A stretch of 44,212 nt of DNA from Oscillospiraceae bacterium (GCA_018110925.1 JAGAZJ010000005.1:1-44212); one strand, 5' to 3'. Counted from the stretch's first letter, positions 7,083-15,580 are shown. Notes: generated from the letters alone by a model not told the origin. Numbers and translations: made by a program.

Positions 7083-8185
7083 GGTATGTCCCGTCCGACA
7101 GGTATATCACTGTCATTTATCATTTCGTAAAGCCGTCTGTTGTCATCGTACCCGCCGAACGTTTCCTGTGCGGAGATGACACGGCCGCATTTCTTTGCGG
7201 CAGAGAGGGCTTTTTCATATATCATATCATCTGCCGGCTCAAAGGGAGGAACGGTGAAGACCTCCTGCGCCAGCGCCTTTGCACAGGGGAAGTCTATGTC
7301 ATTGGTGCGCAGTATCCCTGCGGAAAATGGTATGCCGCTCCGCCTCAGCTGTCGGTATACAGCCGAAGCATAGCCGCATGAGCCTATGACAAATATCTGC
7401 GGTTCGCCCTCTGTGCGCATAAGCTCCACATTTCCGTTCACACTGTCAAAGCTGTTTGCGGGAATGTCATAAAGTTCGGGTATCATCCCCGATGAGAATA
7501 TTTCCTCGGGTAAGCCCTGTGCGGCTATATGCCCGCCCTTTACGCAGATGAGCCTGTCGGCGGCCTTCATGGCAAGGTCGGTCTCATGCACAGACATTAT
7601 CACAGCCATGCCCTTTGAGGCAAGTCCCCTGAGTATGGAGAATATCTCCAGCTTGTGCCGTATATCGAGATATGAGGCAGGCTCGTCGAGTATCATCACC
7701 TGCGGCTCCTGTGCGATAGCTCTTGCAAGCAGTACCCTCTGTCTCTGACCGTCGCTCAGGGTATCAAAAAGGGTATCGGCAAGCTCCTCCGCATGGACCG
7801 TTCTGAGGGCATCAGCCACCGCAGACCTGTCTCTTTCCGTCATGCGTCCGAGTATGTTCGTATACGGATAACGCCCTGCCTCCACTATATCGGCGGAGGT
7901 CATCAGGGCGGGTGAGATCCTTTCTGTGGTGAGCGCCGCAAGCCGCAGCGCAATGTCATGCTGATCCATCAGCGACATATCGGTGCCGTCAAGAAAAATT
8001 GCGCCGTCAAGGGGTGAGAGCCTGTTTGCGGCAGTGCGGAGAAGGGTGGTCTTGCCTGACCCGTTAGGGCCTATGAGTGCAACGACCTCTCCGCTTTTTA
8101 CCTCAAACTCTGCGCCGTCGATCACGATACGGGTCCTGTTCCTGACCCTGTATCCTGCGGCGAGATTTTTTGCTTCGAGCCCCAT
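7079..8185 (-). CDS. Cobalamin/siderophore-type ABC transporter ATPase with extra C-terminal domain
   Basis: Residues 1-240 form an ABC ATPase of the BtuD/FepC group: Walker A GPNGSGKT (39-46), signature LSDGQ (143-147, Asp for the usual Gly), Walker B ending LDEP (166-169), switch His200. Residues about 262-368 are an added domain starting 'PQIFVIGSCGYASAVYRQLRR', which looks like a Rossmann-type nucleotide-binding start. Domain-extended ATPases of this kind are remembered from Clostridia near cobalamin genes. The 4-nt overlap with cobS supports corrinoid import. No permease or binding protein gene is in the window. Iron-siderophore uptake is the main alternative. Confidence 0.88.
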   Translation of the reverse strand: MGLEAKNLAAGYRVRNRTRIVIDGAEFEVKSGEVVALIGPNGSGKTTLLRTAANRLSPLDGAIFLDGTDMSLMDQHDIALRLAALTTERISPALMTSADIVEAGRYPYTNILGRMTERDRSAVADALRTVHAEELADTLFDTLSDGQRQRVLLARAIAQEPQVMILDEPASYLDIRHKLEIFSILRGLASKGMAVIMSVHETDLAMKAADRLICVKGGHIAAQGLPEEIFSSGMIPELYDIPANSFDSVNGNVELMRTEGEPQIFVIGSCGYASAVYRQLRRSGIPFSAGILRTNDIDFPCAKALAQEVFTVPPFEPADDMIYEKALSAAKKCGRVISAQETFGGYDDNRRLYEMINDSDIPVGRDIP

Positions 8186-8697
8186 TATCTGTACTTGGCT
8201 CTGTATTCTGCCTTGACCTGTCTCGGCAGATACATCTCCACGCCGTCCACTATCTTTTCATTTGGGGAGAAGATAAGGCGCACATTCCCGGCGGAGGAAT
8301 GTTTCAGATCGGCGTAATAATCCTCTCCGCCGTTGTTGTCGGAGGCAAGCACCGTTGTGCAGTCGGCAGGAGCTTCGGGAGCGTCGCTCAGCTTGCCGAA
8401 GGAGGTGAATGTGGCTATATCGGTGGATATGAGCCTTTTTCTGCTTCTCTGACCCGACACTTTGTCAACATCAAGAGATCCGTTGGTAATGATATACTCA
8501 TATTCGGTAGAAAGACCCGTCAGCAGGTAAAATCCGCCGTAGAGCAGGAAGCCCACGGGCACTACCGACAGCAGACCGAAAAACAGGAAAAGCACTATGG
8601 ACAGCACTATCATTCCGACGACGATCAGCGCCGTTTTTGCTTTGTCTGCTCCTGTGGGGGTTTTCTGAACAAGATATTCTGCGTAAAAATCGGACAT
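8185..8697 (-). CDS. Small two-helix membrane protein, DUF6106-like
   Basis: A 170-residue protein: a short cytoplasmic start 'MSDFYAEYLVQKTP', two close hydrophobic segments (about 20-60), then a soluble domain with a PH-like look ('EYEYIITNGSLDVDKVSGQRSRK'). I recall this pattern from the DUF6106 family of Firmicutes, function unknown. The start used is the second ATG, 11 nt after AAGGGG; the first ATG, 9 nt earlier, sits too close to the ribosome binding site. It overlaps the histidine kinase stop and shares one base with the ABC ATPase start region, so all are co-transcribed. Confidence 0.75.
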   Translation of the reverse strand: MSDFYAEYLVQKTPTGADKAKTALIVVGMIVLSIVLFLFFGLLSVVPVGFLLYGGFYLLTGLSTEYEYIITNGSLDVDKVSGQRSRKRLISTDIATFTSFGKLSDAPEAPADCTTVLASDNNGGEDYYADLKHSSAGNVRLIFSPNEKIVDGVEMYLPRQVKAEYRAKYR

Positions 8698-8702
8698 TGC
8701 GA

Positions 8703-10103
8703 TCATTTCCCCTTTGAGGAGAAATGCACTCCTTTCTGTTTGTCATTCCGTTCACACGGTATCGTCACGGTGAATACGGTCTCACCGTCATCCGATGCGG
8801 CTGAGATATTGCCGCCGTGCTTCTCCGTAACTGCCTTTGCAATGGCAAGTCCAAGCCCGTAGCCGCCTGTTTCCCTGCTTCGGGATGCGTCGGGACGGTA
8901 ATAGCGGTCAAATATGCGTTCAAGATCCTCTGCGGCTATAGTGCCCGTGTTCCTGACTGCAAGACGTGCCTTCCCCTTTGACTGTGACAGGCTTATCTTT
9001 ATGTCACTGCCGGCAGGGGAGTGCTTTACGGCATTGTCTATCAGTATATGCACTACCCTCACAAGGCTCTCCTTGTCCCCCTTTACGGTTATATCGGGAG
9101 ATATTTCCTCGGTGAGCGTCTTGCCGTTTTCATAGGCCAGTGCCTCCATTGCAAGGCAGGAGCGCTCTGTTTCACGGGACAGGTCAAATTCTGCCATGAC
9201 AGTGCTCTCGGAATGCTCCTCACGTGAGAGATAGAGCATCTCGTTAATCAGCCCGGACATCTTTGCTGTCTCCTCACGGATGACAGAGAACCAGCGTTCC
9301 TGCTCCCTCACGGTCTTGTCGGGTGAACCCGTTATCACGTCCAGATTTGACGATATGACCGCCAACGGAGTTTTTAATTCATGAGATGCGTTTGAGAAAA
9401 AAATGGTCTGCCTGCTCCATGAATCCTCTATGGGTATCGCTATCCAGCGTGCGAGAGCGGCCGAGAGTATCAGAAACGCAAAGAATGTCAGTACAAACAC
9501 ACATATCAGCATGAGCAGAAGACGGTTCAGCACAGACACATCGTTCTGAGTGTCGAGAAGCACTATGACACGTTTTTCACGGTCATATCCATATCGGTAA
9601 TGTGTGCCGTTTATGGTCATGTCTCCCCGTCTGCCGCCTTCTGCCAGTATGCTCTGTGCGGTCTCGTCTGCGGTTGCCTGAGAGAAGGCATCGGCGGAAT
9701 TCTCCTCGCTCCTGTACTGTGAGAGGAATATATCCTCCACAGTGCCGTCCTCTGTGAGCCTGAGCCTTATCCAGCCCGTGTTCATGCCTCTGTTGTCCGA
9801 AAAAAGCTGTGACAGCCCGAATATGCCCTGCCGTTCCATACGCACATTGTCCGCATCCGGTTTTTCGGACGGCTTTTCATCGGGCTTGGCGTCGGGTCTT
9901 GCCGACGACGGGGCGGGTATCTCGGTCTGATACGGTGCACGCCGTTCAGCCCTGCCGTACATCGCCATTGAGAGTATCCGTTCTGTGTTGTCCTGCGTGG
10001 TGTTGTACATGAATATGTATATCGCCGCACATATTATAAGCATCATGACGGACAGCACCACCGTCAGAACAGCGGTAAATCGTGATTTTAGCTGTTTTAT
10101 CAT
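8703..10103 (-). CDS. Sensor histidine kinase (membrane, HisKA/HATPase)
   Basis: A 466-residue sensor. A membrane helix lies at about 13-35, followed by an external region of about 150 residues with a Pro/Asp/Lys-rich linker (about 60-85), then a second helix (about 190-215). The H-box is FSNASHELKTPL with His241; N-box 'HILIDNAVKHS'; G-boxes near 'FDRYYRPDASRS' and 'GYGLGLAIAKAV'. It phosphorylates the response regulator encoded just upstream, whose stop overlaps this start by 4 nt. The signal is unknown. Being in one transcript with corrinoid genes hints at, but does not prove, a link to cobalamin. Confidence 0.93.
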   Translation of the reverse strand: MIKQLKSRFTAVLTVVLSVMMLIICAAIYIFMYNTTQDNTERILSMAMYGRAERRAPYQTEIPAPSSARPDAKPDEKPSEKPDADNVRMERQGIFGLSQLFSDNRGMNTGWIRLRLTEDGTVEDIFLSQYRSEENSADAFSQATADETAQSILAEGGRRGDMTINGTHYRYGYDREKRVIVLLDTQNDVSVLNRLLLMLICVFVLTFFAFLILSAALARWIAIPIEDSWSRQTIFFSNASHELKTPLAVISSNLDVITGSPDKTVREQERWFSVIREETAKMSGLINEMLYLSREEHSESTVMAEFDLSRETERSCLAMEALAYENGKTLTEEISPDITVKGDKESLVRVVHILIDNAVKHSPAGSDIKISLSQSKGKARLAVRNTGTIAAEDLERIFDRYYRPDASRSRETGGYGLGLAIAKAVTEKHGGNISAASDDGETVFTVTIPCERNDKQKGVHFSSKGK

Positions 10104-10777
10104 GACTTGTCTATCGTATACCCTATCCCACGGAGCGTCCTGATGGCTGTCTTTGAGCCGAGAAAGCCCAGCTTCTTGCGCAGGAATGAGATATAGACCT
10201 CCACATTGTTGTCCTCAGCTTCGGATTCATAGCCCCATATCTTGGTTATGAGCATATCCTTGCTGACGGCACTGCCGCAGTTTCTTATCAGGAGCTCCAT
10301 GACGGAGAATTCCTTCAGCCCAAGCTTTATGGAGTTCGAGCCGCAGGTCAGCTCGTATGATGATGTGCTGAGGGTTATATCGCCGCATACCAACTCATCG
10401 GATGAAACGAGCCCCGATGAGCTTCGCCGTGCAAGTGCCCTTACCCTTGCCACCAGCTCCTCTGTCTGAAAGGGCTTGGTCATATAGTCGTCAGCGCCGC
10501 TGTCGAGACCTCTCACCTTGTCGCTCAGAGCATCCTTTGCGGTGAGCATCATGACGGGCGTGGATATGCCTTCCTTTCTCAGCTCTCTGAGTATCGAGAT
10601 GCCGTCCATGCCGGGGAGCATAATATCGAGTACAATAACGTCGTATATATCCGCCTGAGCATTGTCGCAAGCTTCCGTACCGTTATAGAAAACATCTGCG
10701 GTGATGCGCTCCCTTGCAAATATCTGCACGAGTGCATCTGCGAGCTTCTTTTCGTCCTCTGCTATCAGTATCCGCAT
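10100..10777 (-). CDS. OmpR-family response regulator
   Basis: A 225-residue regulator. The receiver has the acidic pair (Glu7, Asp8), phospho-acceptor Asp51 (IVLDIMLPGMDG), Thr79 and Lys101 (MTKPF), all intact. The C-terminal winged helix contains 'LGLKEFSVMELLIRN' and 'VEVYISFLRKKLG...IRTLRGIGYTID'. It works with the histidine kinase that overlaps its stop. AAAGGAGC precedes the ATG. No clear promoter was found in the 68-nt gap upstream, where a hairpin terminator of the zinc-ribbon gene lies, so transcription may come partly from alaS by read-through. Confidence 0.95.
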   Translation of the reverse strand: MRILIAEDEKKLADALVQIFARERITADVFYNGTEACDNAQADIYDVIVLDIMLPGMDGISILRELRKEGISTPVMMLTAKDALSDKVRGLDSGADDYMTKPFQTEELVARVRALARRSSSGLVSSDELVCGDITLSTSSYELTCGSNSIKLGLKEFSVMELLIRNCGSAVSKDMLITKIWGYESEAEDNNVEVYISFLRKKLGFLGSKTAIRTLRGIGYTIDKS

Positions 10778-10811
10778 ATCATGCTCCTTTCAAAGGCTGT
10801 GCGGTTATGTC

Positions 10812-10840
10812 AAAGCCCTGCTTGTAAAAGCAGAGCTTTA
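10812..10840 (-). terminator. Hairpin after the zinc-ribbon gene
   Basis: A stem of about 12 bp with one or two mismatches (10812-10822 with 10828-10839), loop TTAC, followed on the minus strand only by GACAT, so the T tract is poor. It may be a partial terminator between alaS and the two-component genes. Confidence 0.45.
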
Positions 10841-10845
10841 TCCGC

Positions 10846-11238
10846 TTATTCTCTGGGTGTTCCGCAGTGGGAGCAGAAGTTGCCGTCAGCAGGGTTGTGC
10901 GCACCGCACGAACGGCACACCCACACAGGCTGATAGCTCTGCGGCTGCTGATACTCCTGTCCGTAGTTCACCGGCTGTGTGCCGCCGGGATAATTCTGCG
11001 GATATCGTGGGTACATATTGTTCATATAGAGCATGGGGTCAACGTAGTTCTGCTTGCAGGCACATACTATGACACCTATCAGCCCGAGAAAGAATCCCCA
11101 CAGAAAGCCGTGGTTCATATTGCCGGGATAACCCTTGTCACTGACTATCTTGCGGCACACAAAGCCCCAGACAAATGGCATACCGAGTATTATCAGCAGA
11201 TATACAGCGGCGAACCCTACTGCAAATATTTCTTCCAT
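10846..11238 (-). CDS. Membrane protein with C-terminal zinc ribbon
   Basis: A 130-residue protein with two hydrophobic segments (about 5-27 and 45-63), a Gln/Tyr/Pro-rich linker (about 65-105) and a C-terminal zinc ribbon (two CxxC pairs: CRSCG and CSHCG). This layout is common among small Firmicutes membrane proteins of unknown role. The ATG used has GGAG about 10 nt upstream; an in-frame GTG lies three codons earlier. It begins 35 nt after the alaS stop, so it is probably in the alaS operon. Confidence 0.75.
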   Translation of the reverse strand: MEEIFAVGFAAVYLLIILGMPFVWGFVCRKIVSDKGYPGNMNHGFLWGFFLGLIGVIVCACKQNYVDPMLYMNNMYPRYPQNYPGGTQPVNYGQEYQQPQSYQPVWVCRSCGAHNPADGNFCSHCGTPRE

Positions 11239-11273
11239 AGCTCTCACGCTCCGTCATATCGTGTGATAGTCTG

Positions 11274-13904
11274 TCAGCTGATGCAGGATGCGGCTATATC
11301 GGCAAATGCCTCTATCGCCTTGTCGGTAAGGGAACTGTCGCCTGCGCCCGCCATAGCACTGTCGGGTCTGCCGCCGCCCTTGCCGCCTGTTACGGCTGCG
11401 GTGTCCTTTATGATCCTGCCTGCGTTTGCGCCTGCTTCGACGGCTTTCCTGCCGCATATGCAGAGGAATGTGGTGCTGCCGCCCTCTGTGTCCGCAAAGA
11501 GCACGATGCTGTCGGGATACTTGTCCTTTACCTCATCGCCCATGGTGCGGAGCGCCGCCTTGGGTATGTCGGTGACCTTTACGGCGTTTATCTTGATGCC
11601 GTTTACTTCCTTTGCGCCCGACATGATGTCGCCCGTCTTTGAAGCGGCGAGCTTTGCGTCAAGCTCGGATTTCTCCTTTTCAAGTGCCTTTATCTGTGCG
11701 ATGTTCGCCGCACAGCGCTCGGGAACATCCTCGATGCCGGAAGCCTTGAGAGCTGCCGCCGAACGGTGCAGGAGCTTTTCGTACCTGTCGAGGAGCTCAA
11801 GCACGCCCGAGCAGGTTATGGACTCTATACGTCTTACACCTGCGGCAACGGAGCTTTCAGAGGTTATCTTGTAAAGACCGAGCCTGAGAGTGTTGTCAAC
11901 ATGAGTACCGCCGCAGAATTCTACGGATACATCGCCTGCACTTACAACTCTTACTATATCGCCGTACTTCTCGCCGAAAAGCGCCATAGCGCCCAGCTTC
12001 TTTGCTTCCTCTATGGGCATCTCTTTCATAACGACGGGTATAGCGTCCATGATGTTCTTGTTTATTATAGCCTCAACTTCCGCAAGCTCCTCGGGCTTTA
12101 CTGCCTCAAAGTGGAAGAAGTCGAAACGCCCCTTCTTGTCGTCAACATATGAGCCTGCCTGATGAACATGGTCACCGAGCACCTTGCGGAGAGCCGCCTG
12201 GAGCAGATGAACGGAGGTGTGGTTTTTCATTATCGCCTGACGGCGAACGGTGTCGATCTTTGCGGTTACTTCGTCACCCACGGACATACCGCCGTTGTCG
12301 GCTGTGCCGAAGTGGAGATATACGCCGTTTGCGTTCTTCTGTGTGTCAGCGACCGTAAAAGCGGATTCGCCTATGCTTATGACACCCGTGTCACCGATCT
12401 GTCCGCCGCTCTCGGCGTAGAAAGGTGTGCGGTCGAGCACGATGACTGCTTCATCGCCCTCTGTTATGCTGTCCACGCTTACGCCGTCCTTGAATATGGC
12501 GATCACCCTGGATGAGGATGTATCCTCGGTGTAGCCGTCAAACTTTGTCTTTTCGAGCTTTATGGAACTGAGAACGCTCTCGTCCCATGACGAACCGCCC
12601 TTGGCGAGCCTGTCCTCTCTGGAACGTCTTCTTGCCTCGTCAACACAGGCTCTGAAGCCCTCTTCGTCAACATTTATGCCCTTCTCCTCCGCTATCTCCT
12701 TGGTGAGGTCAAAGGGGAAGCCGTAGGTGTCGGAAAGTCTGAATACATCCTCGCCGGGGATGGTGCCGCCATCGCTTATGCCCGCAAGGATCCTGCCGAG
12801 CATATCCATGCCGCCGTCAACGGTCTTGGCAAAGGCCTCCTCCTCCGTGAGTATCAGCTTCTTGATATATTCACGCTTCTCGTCAAGCTCGGGATATGCG
12901 CCCTTGTTTTCGTTTATCACGGTGTCCGCAACTTCATGGAGGAAGGGCTTCTTTATGCCGAGAAGTCTGCCGTGTCTTGCCGCACGTCTGAGCAGTCTGC
13001 GCAGAACATAGCCCTTGCCCGTATTGGAACAGGTAACGCCGTCGCCTATCATGAATGTGGTGCTTCTGATGTGGTCGGTGATGACACGAAGAGAAACGTC
13101 AGTCTTTTCGTCGTTCTTGTATTCAACACCTGCTATGCGGCTTATGTGCTTCATGATGTTCTGTACTGTATCGACCTCAAAGAGGTTGTCAACGCCCTGC
13201 ATAGCTACTGCGAGCCTTTCAAGGCCCATGCCTGTGTCTATGTTCTTGTTCTTCATCTCGGCATAGTTGCCGTTGCCGTCGCTGTCGAACTGAGAGAATA
13301 CCAGATTCCATATCTCTATGATACGGTCGGCATCGCTTGCCTGTTCAAAGCTCTCGAAGGGACCGTATGCCTCGCCTCTGTCGAAGTGTATCTCGGAGCA
13401 GGGGCCGCAGGGACCGCTGCCGTGCTCCCAGAAATTGTCCGCCTTGCCGAGCCTTACGATCCTGTCCTTGGGAACGCCTATGTCGTTCATCCATATCTGT
13501 TCGGCTTCGTCATCACTTTCAAAAACGGTTATCCAGAGCCTGTCTGCGGGGATCTCCAGCACGCCTGTGAGAAATTCCCATGCCCATGCAATAGCTTCCT
13601 TCTTGAAGTAGTCACCGAAGGAGAAGTTGCCGAGCATCTCAAAGTATGTGCCGTGGCGTGAGGTCTTTCCCACACGCTCTATATCGGGTGTGCGTATGCA
13701 CTTCTGGCAGGTGGTCACACGCTTCCGGGGGGGTGTCTGAGTGCCGAGGAAAAACTTTTTCAGCGGAGCCATACCGCTGTTTATGAGCAGAAGGCTGTTA
13801 TCGCCCTGCGGTATAAGGCTGGCGCTTGCCATTCTGAGATGATCCTTTGATTCAAAGAAGGATAGATATTTTTCACGCAGGTCGTTGAGCCCTGTCCATT
13901 TCAT
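11274..13904 (-). CDS. alaS: Alanyl-tRNA synthetase
   Basis: An 876-residue class II synthetase of full length. The N-terminus 'MKWTGLNDLREKYLSFFESKDH' starts the catalytic domain; 'CGPCSEIHFDRG' is typical; the editing domain carries the HxxxH metal motif ('NHTSVHLLQ') and the CxxxH pair ('CGGTHVDNT'); the C-terminal part holds the coiled coil and the glycine-rich C-Ala domain ('GGKGGGRPDSAMAGA'). It charges tRNA-Ala and hydrolyses Ser-/Gly-tRNA-Ala. The start is the ATG 8 nt after GGAG; upstream in-frame codons fall in the structured leader. It has a consensus promoter and no T-box motif in its leader of about 100 nt. Confidence 0.97.
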   Translation of the reverse strand: MKWTGLNDLREKYLSFFESKDHLRMASASLIPQGDNSLLLINSGMAPLKKFFLGTQTPPRKRVTTCQKCIRTPDIERVGKTSRHGTYFEMLGNFSFGDYFKKEAIAWAWEFLTGVLEIPADRLWITVFESDDEAEQIWMNDIGVPKDRIVRLGKADNFWEHGSGPCGPCSEIHFDRGEAYGPFESFEQASDADRIIEIWNLVFSQFDSDGNGNYAEMKNKNIDTGMGLERLAVAMQGVDNLFEVDTVQNIMKHISRIAGVEYKNDEKTDVSLRVITDHIRSTTFMIGDGVTCSNTGKGYVLRRLLRRAARHGRLLGIKKPFLHEVADTVINENKGAYPELDEKREYIKKLILTEEEAFAKTVDGGMDMLGRILAGISDGGTIPGEDVFRLSDTYGFPFDLTKEIAEEKGINVDEEGFRACVDEARRRSREDRLAKGGSSWDESVLSSIKLEKTKFDGYTEDTSSSRVIAIFKDGVSVDSITEGDEAVIVLDRTPFYAESGGQIGDTGVISIGESAFTVADTQKNANGVYLHFGTADNGGMSVGDEVTAKIDTVRRQAIMKNHTSVHLLQAALRKVLGDHVHQAGSYVDDKKGRFDFFHFEAVKPEELAEVEAIINKNIMDAIPVVMKEMPIEEAKKLGAMALFGEKYGDIVRVVSAGDVSVEFCGGTHVDNTLRLGLYKITSESSVAAGVRRIESITCSGVLELLDRYEKLLHRSAAALKASGIEDVPERCAANIAQIKALEKEKSELDAKLAASKTGDIMSGAKEVNGIKINAVKVTDIPKAALRTMGDEVKDKYPDSIVLFADTEGGSTTFLCICGRKAVEAGANAGRIIKDTAAVTGGKGGGRPDSAMAGAGDSSLTDKAIEAFADIAASCIS

Positions 13905-13927
13905 AAAGATCGCTCCGTTTCGGTTTT

Positions 13928-13995
13928 TTATACCCCGTGACGCCATACTGTGCGGTGTTGCCGCTGTCGTTCGCATCGGCGTTTGTCGGGTATAA
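13928..13995 (-). promoter_or_regulatory. Structured alaS leader RNA (candidate)
   Basis: Nested inverted repeats lie between the predicted alaS transcription start (near 14005) and the ribosome binding site. P1 pairs 13928-13937 with 13987-13995 (one bulged base); P2 pairs 13940-13944 with 13978-13982; P3 pairs 13952-13955 with 13961-13964 around a 5-nt loop. No terminator T tract follows, and the T-box core sequence is absent. It could be an operator-like or leader element for autoregulation; function is inference. Confidence 0.4.
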
Positions 13996-14011
13996 GAATA
14001 TACAACTTATA

Positions 14012-14040
14012 ATTATAGCAGAATGCATATCCGTTGTCAA
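14012..14040 (-). promoter_or_regulatory. Sigma-A promoter of alaS
   Basis: On the minus strand TTGACA, 17-nt spacer, TATAAT, a perfect consensus match. Confidence 0.9.
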
Positions 14041-14150
14041 GAAATTTTGTGTAAAAAAGCTGAGGGCTCAACATTCGCCGCACTTTGCCGGCATCACATC
14101 TGCGCAGAACGGGGCGGCAGGGCTTTTCGGATGCGCCCTGAAGCTGTCTA

Positions 14151-14179
14151 TTGCATTTTTCGGCTTTATGTGATATAAT
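14151..14179 (+). promoter_or_regulatory. Promoter of the Thr-rich lipoprotein gene
   Basis: TTGCAT, 17-nt spacer, TATAAT, about 30 nt before the start codon. Confidence 0.75.
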
Positions 14180-14208
14180 GTATATACTATCATAAAAGGA
14201 AGATGGTA

Positions 14209-14877
14209 ATGGTACACAGATACACTGCTCTCGGGCTCATGATGTGTGTCATGCTCACTGCCTGCGGCACGGCTGTGACAGAGACAGCCGAGACTTCCGG
14301 GACAGCCGAAACGGCTGAGACCACGGTCACCACTGTCACGTCTCCGCCAGTGACGACAACTGCCGAAACGACCACCACCGAGGTCACATATGAGACCATA
14401 TACGATGACAGCGGTGCTTTCAGCTATGCGGGCGAGCTTGTGGAAAAGGGCGATGATGACAGCGGATATATACAGATACCTGCCGACTTTGTGCGCTTTG
14501 AGGACGCCTCTGCCGAGGGCGTACTGCAATACTCCGACAGGACGGGCAAAAATATAGTGACACTGCGCCGCAACATCGGCACGGATTTTCAGTCGGCTGC
14601 TCAGAACCTTCTGTCGTATATGGACAAGGAGCATGATATAGACGGACTTACCGCCGCATCTCTCAAAGTCGGCGGATATGATGCCATTCAGATATACGGC
14701 GGCTATCCCGACGGATATTTCCTTGTGATATGGCTGATAGAGGACCCTGATGCCCCGACGGACAGCTACTATCTCTCTATGGAATTTGACGCATCGCATC
14801 AGTATCTTATGGCGTGTTCATCCACCTTCCGCACGGCAGGGGATGCTAATGCCGCGTTCACGGAGACTTCACGGTAA
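14209..14877 (+). CDS. Thr-rich lipoprotein of unknown function
   Basis: A 222-residue predicted lipoprotein. A short positive N-region and hydrophobic stretch lead to the lipobox LTAC with Cys19. Residues about 25-65 are a low-complexity Thr/Glu/Val linker, probably a surface spacer. The rest (about 70-222) is a globular domain with no family I can name ('YIQIPADFVRFEDASAEGVLQYS', 'YYLSMEFDASHQYLMACSSTF'). The ATG used is 8 nt after AAGGA; an in-frame ATG two codons earlier is too close to it. It stands alone before the tRNA operon. Confidence 0.8.
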   Translation: MVHRYTALGLMMCVMLTACGTAVTETAETSGTAETAETTVTTVTSPPVTTTAETTTTEVTYETIYDDSGAFSYAGELVEKGDDDSGYIQIPADFVRFEDASAEGVLQYSDRTGKNIVTLRRNIGTDFQSAAQNLLSYMDKEHDIDGLTAASLKVGGYDAIQIYGGYPDGYFLVIWLIEDPDAPTDSYYLSMEFDASHQYLMACSSTFRTAGDANAAFTETSR

Positions 14878-14975
14878 AGGCGTTGCGGCGGCAGACTGCC
14901 CGGAGCTTCGTTGAGCGGCATGGGCAGCGTACCGGGACTGCGTTGAAACGGGAGCAAAATTTTTTCAAAAAAAGC

Positions 14976-15004
14976 TTGACAAACCATAGCGGTTGTGGTA
15001 TAAT
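14976..15004 (+). promoter_or_regulatory. Sigma-A promoter of the tRNA operon
   Basis: TTGACA, 17-nt spacer, TATAAT, perfect consensus, 28 nt before the first tRNA. Confidence 0.92.
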
Positions 15005-15031
15005 ACCATTTGTCACTTGATGTGACGGACT

Positions 15032-15105
15032 GCGGGTGTAGTTCAATGGTAGAATCCCAGCCTTCCAAGCTGGTCGCGTGGGTTCGATTCCCATCACCCG
15101 CTCCA
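15032..15105 (+). tRNA. tRNA-Gly (anticodon TCC)
   Basis: A 74-nt cloverleaf. The acceptor GCGGGTG pairs with CACCCGC, the anticodon loop is CTTCCAA, the T-arm contains GGTTCGATTCC, and CCA is encoded. First gene of a five-tRNA operon. Confidence 0.96.
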
Positions 15106-15127
15106 TTTGACACCCTTGCGGTGATAT

Positions 15128-15204
15128 GCGTCTTTAACTCAGCTGGATAGAGTAACTGCCTTCTAAGCAGTAAGCCACAGGTTCGAATCCTGTAAGACGC
15201 GCCA
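15128..15204 (+). tRNA. tRNA-Arg (anticodon TCT)
   Basis: A 77-nt cloverleaf. The acceptor GCGTCTT pairs with AAGACGC, the anticodon loop is CTTCTAA, the T-arm is intact and CCA is encoded. Confidence 0.96.
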
Positions 15205-15231
15205 ATACAGATACCTTTGGGTATCTGATAT

Positions 15232-15309
15232 GGTGGGTATAGCGTAGTTGGTTAACGCGTCAGTTTGTGGCACTGAAGATCATCGGTTCGAATCCGATTA
15301 TCCACCCCA
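15232..15309 (+). tRNA. tRNA-His (anticodon GTG)
   Basis: The acceptor GTGGGTA pairs with TATCCAC (one G-U). An extra 5' G at 15232 faces the C discriminator, as in all bacterial tRNA-His. The anticodon loop is TTGTGGC and CCA is encoded. Confidence 0.96.
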
Positions 15310-15314
15310 CATTA

Positions 15315-15348
15315 TCCGAAAGCTCAGAGACGGGCTTTCGGACTTTTA
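15315..15348 (+). terminator. Hairpin between tRNA-His and tRNA-Ser
   Basis: A perfect 9-bp stem (15315-15323 with 15334-15342) with a 10-nt loop, followed by CTTTTAAAAAG. It could be a partial terminator or a processing signal inside the tRNA operon. Confidence 0.5.
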
Positions 15349-15374
15349 AAAAGCATGGCTCAAACACTCTGAGT

Positions 15375-15463
<89 letters not shown>

Positions 15464-15489
15464 TTTATATGTTAAGTTGTTACCATTGT

Positions 15490-15579
15490 GCAGAAGTACT
15501 CAAGTGGTGACGAGGCGCCCCTGCTAAGGGCGTAGGTCGGGTAACCGGCGCGAGGGTTCAAATCCCTCCTTCTGCGCCA
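15490..15579 (+). tRNA. tRNA-Ser (anticodon GCT)
   Basis: A 90-nt class II tRNA with a long variable arm. The acceptor GCAGAAG pairs with CTTCTGC, the anticodon loop is CTGCTAA, discriminator G, CCA encoded. Confidence 0.96.
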
Positions 15580-15580
15580 A

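Larger units (their letters stand above)
13905..14208. other. Divergent intergenic region between alaS and a lipoprotein gene
   Basis: A 304-nt gap holding the alaS leader and promoter on the minus strand and the lipoprotein promoter on the plus strand. Between the two -35 elements (about 14041-14150) nothing further was recognised. Confidence 0.8.

Noticed and set aside
10778-10845. Cobalamin riboswitch in front of the two-component/cobalamin gene run
   Set aside because: Only 68 nt between genes and no B12-box; the hairpin there is a terminator-like stem.
13905-14011. T-box riboswitch upstream of alaS
   Set aside because: The leader is only about 100 nt and lacks the T-box core and the terminator/antiterminator pair, so only a different structure can be proposed.
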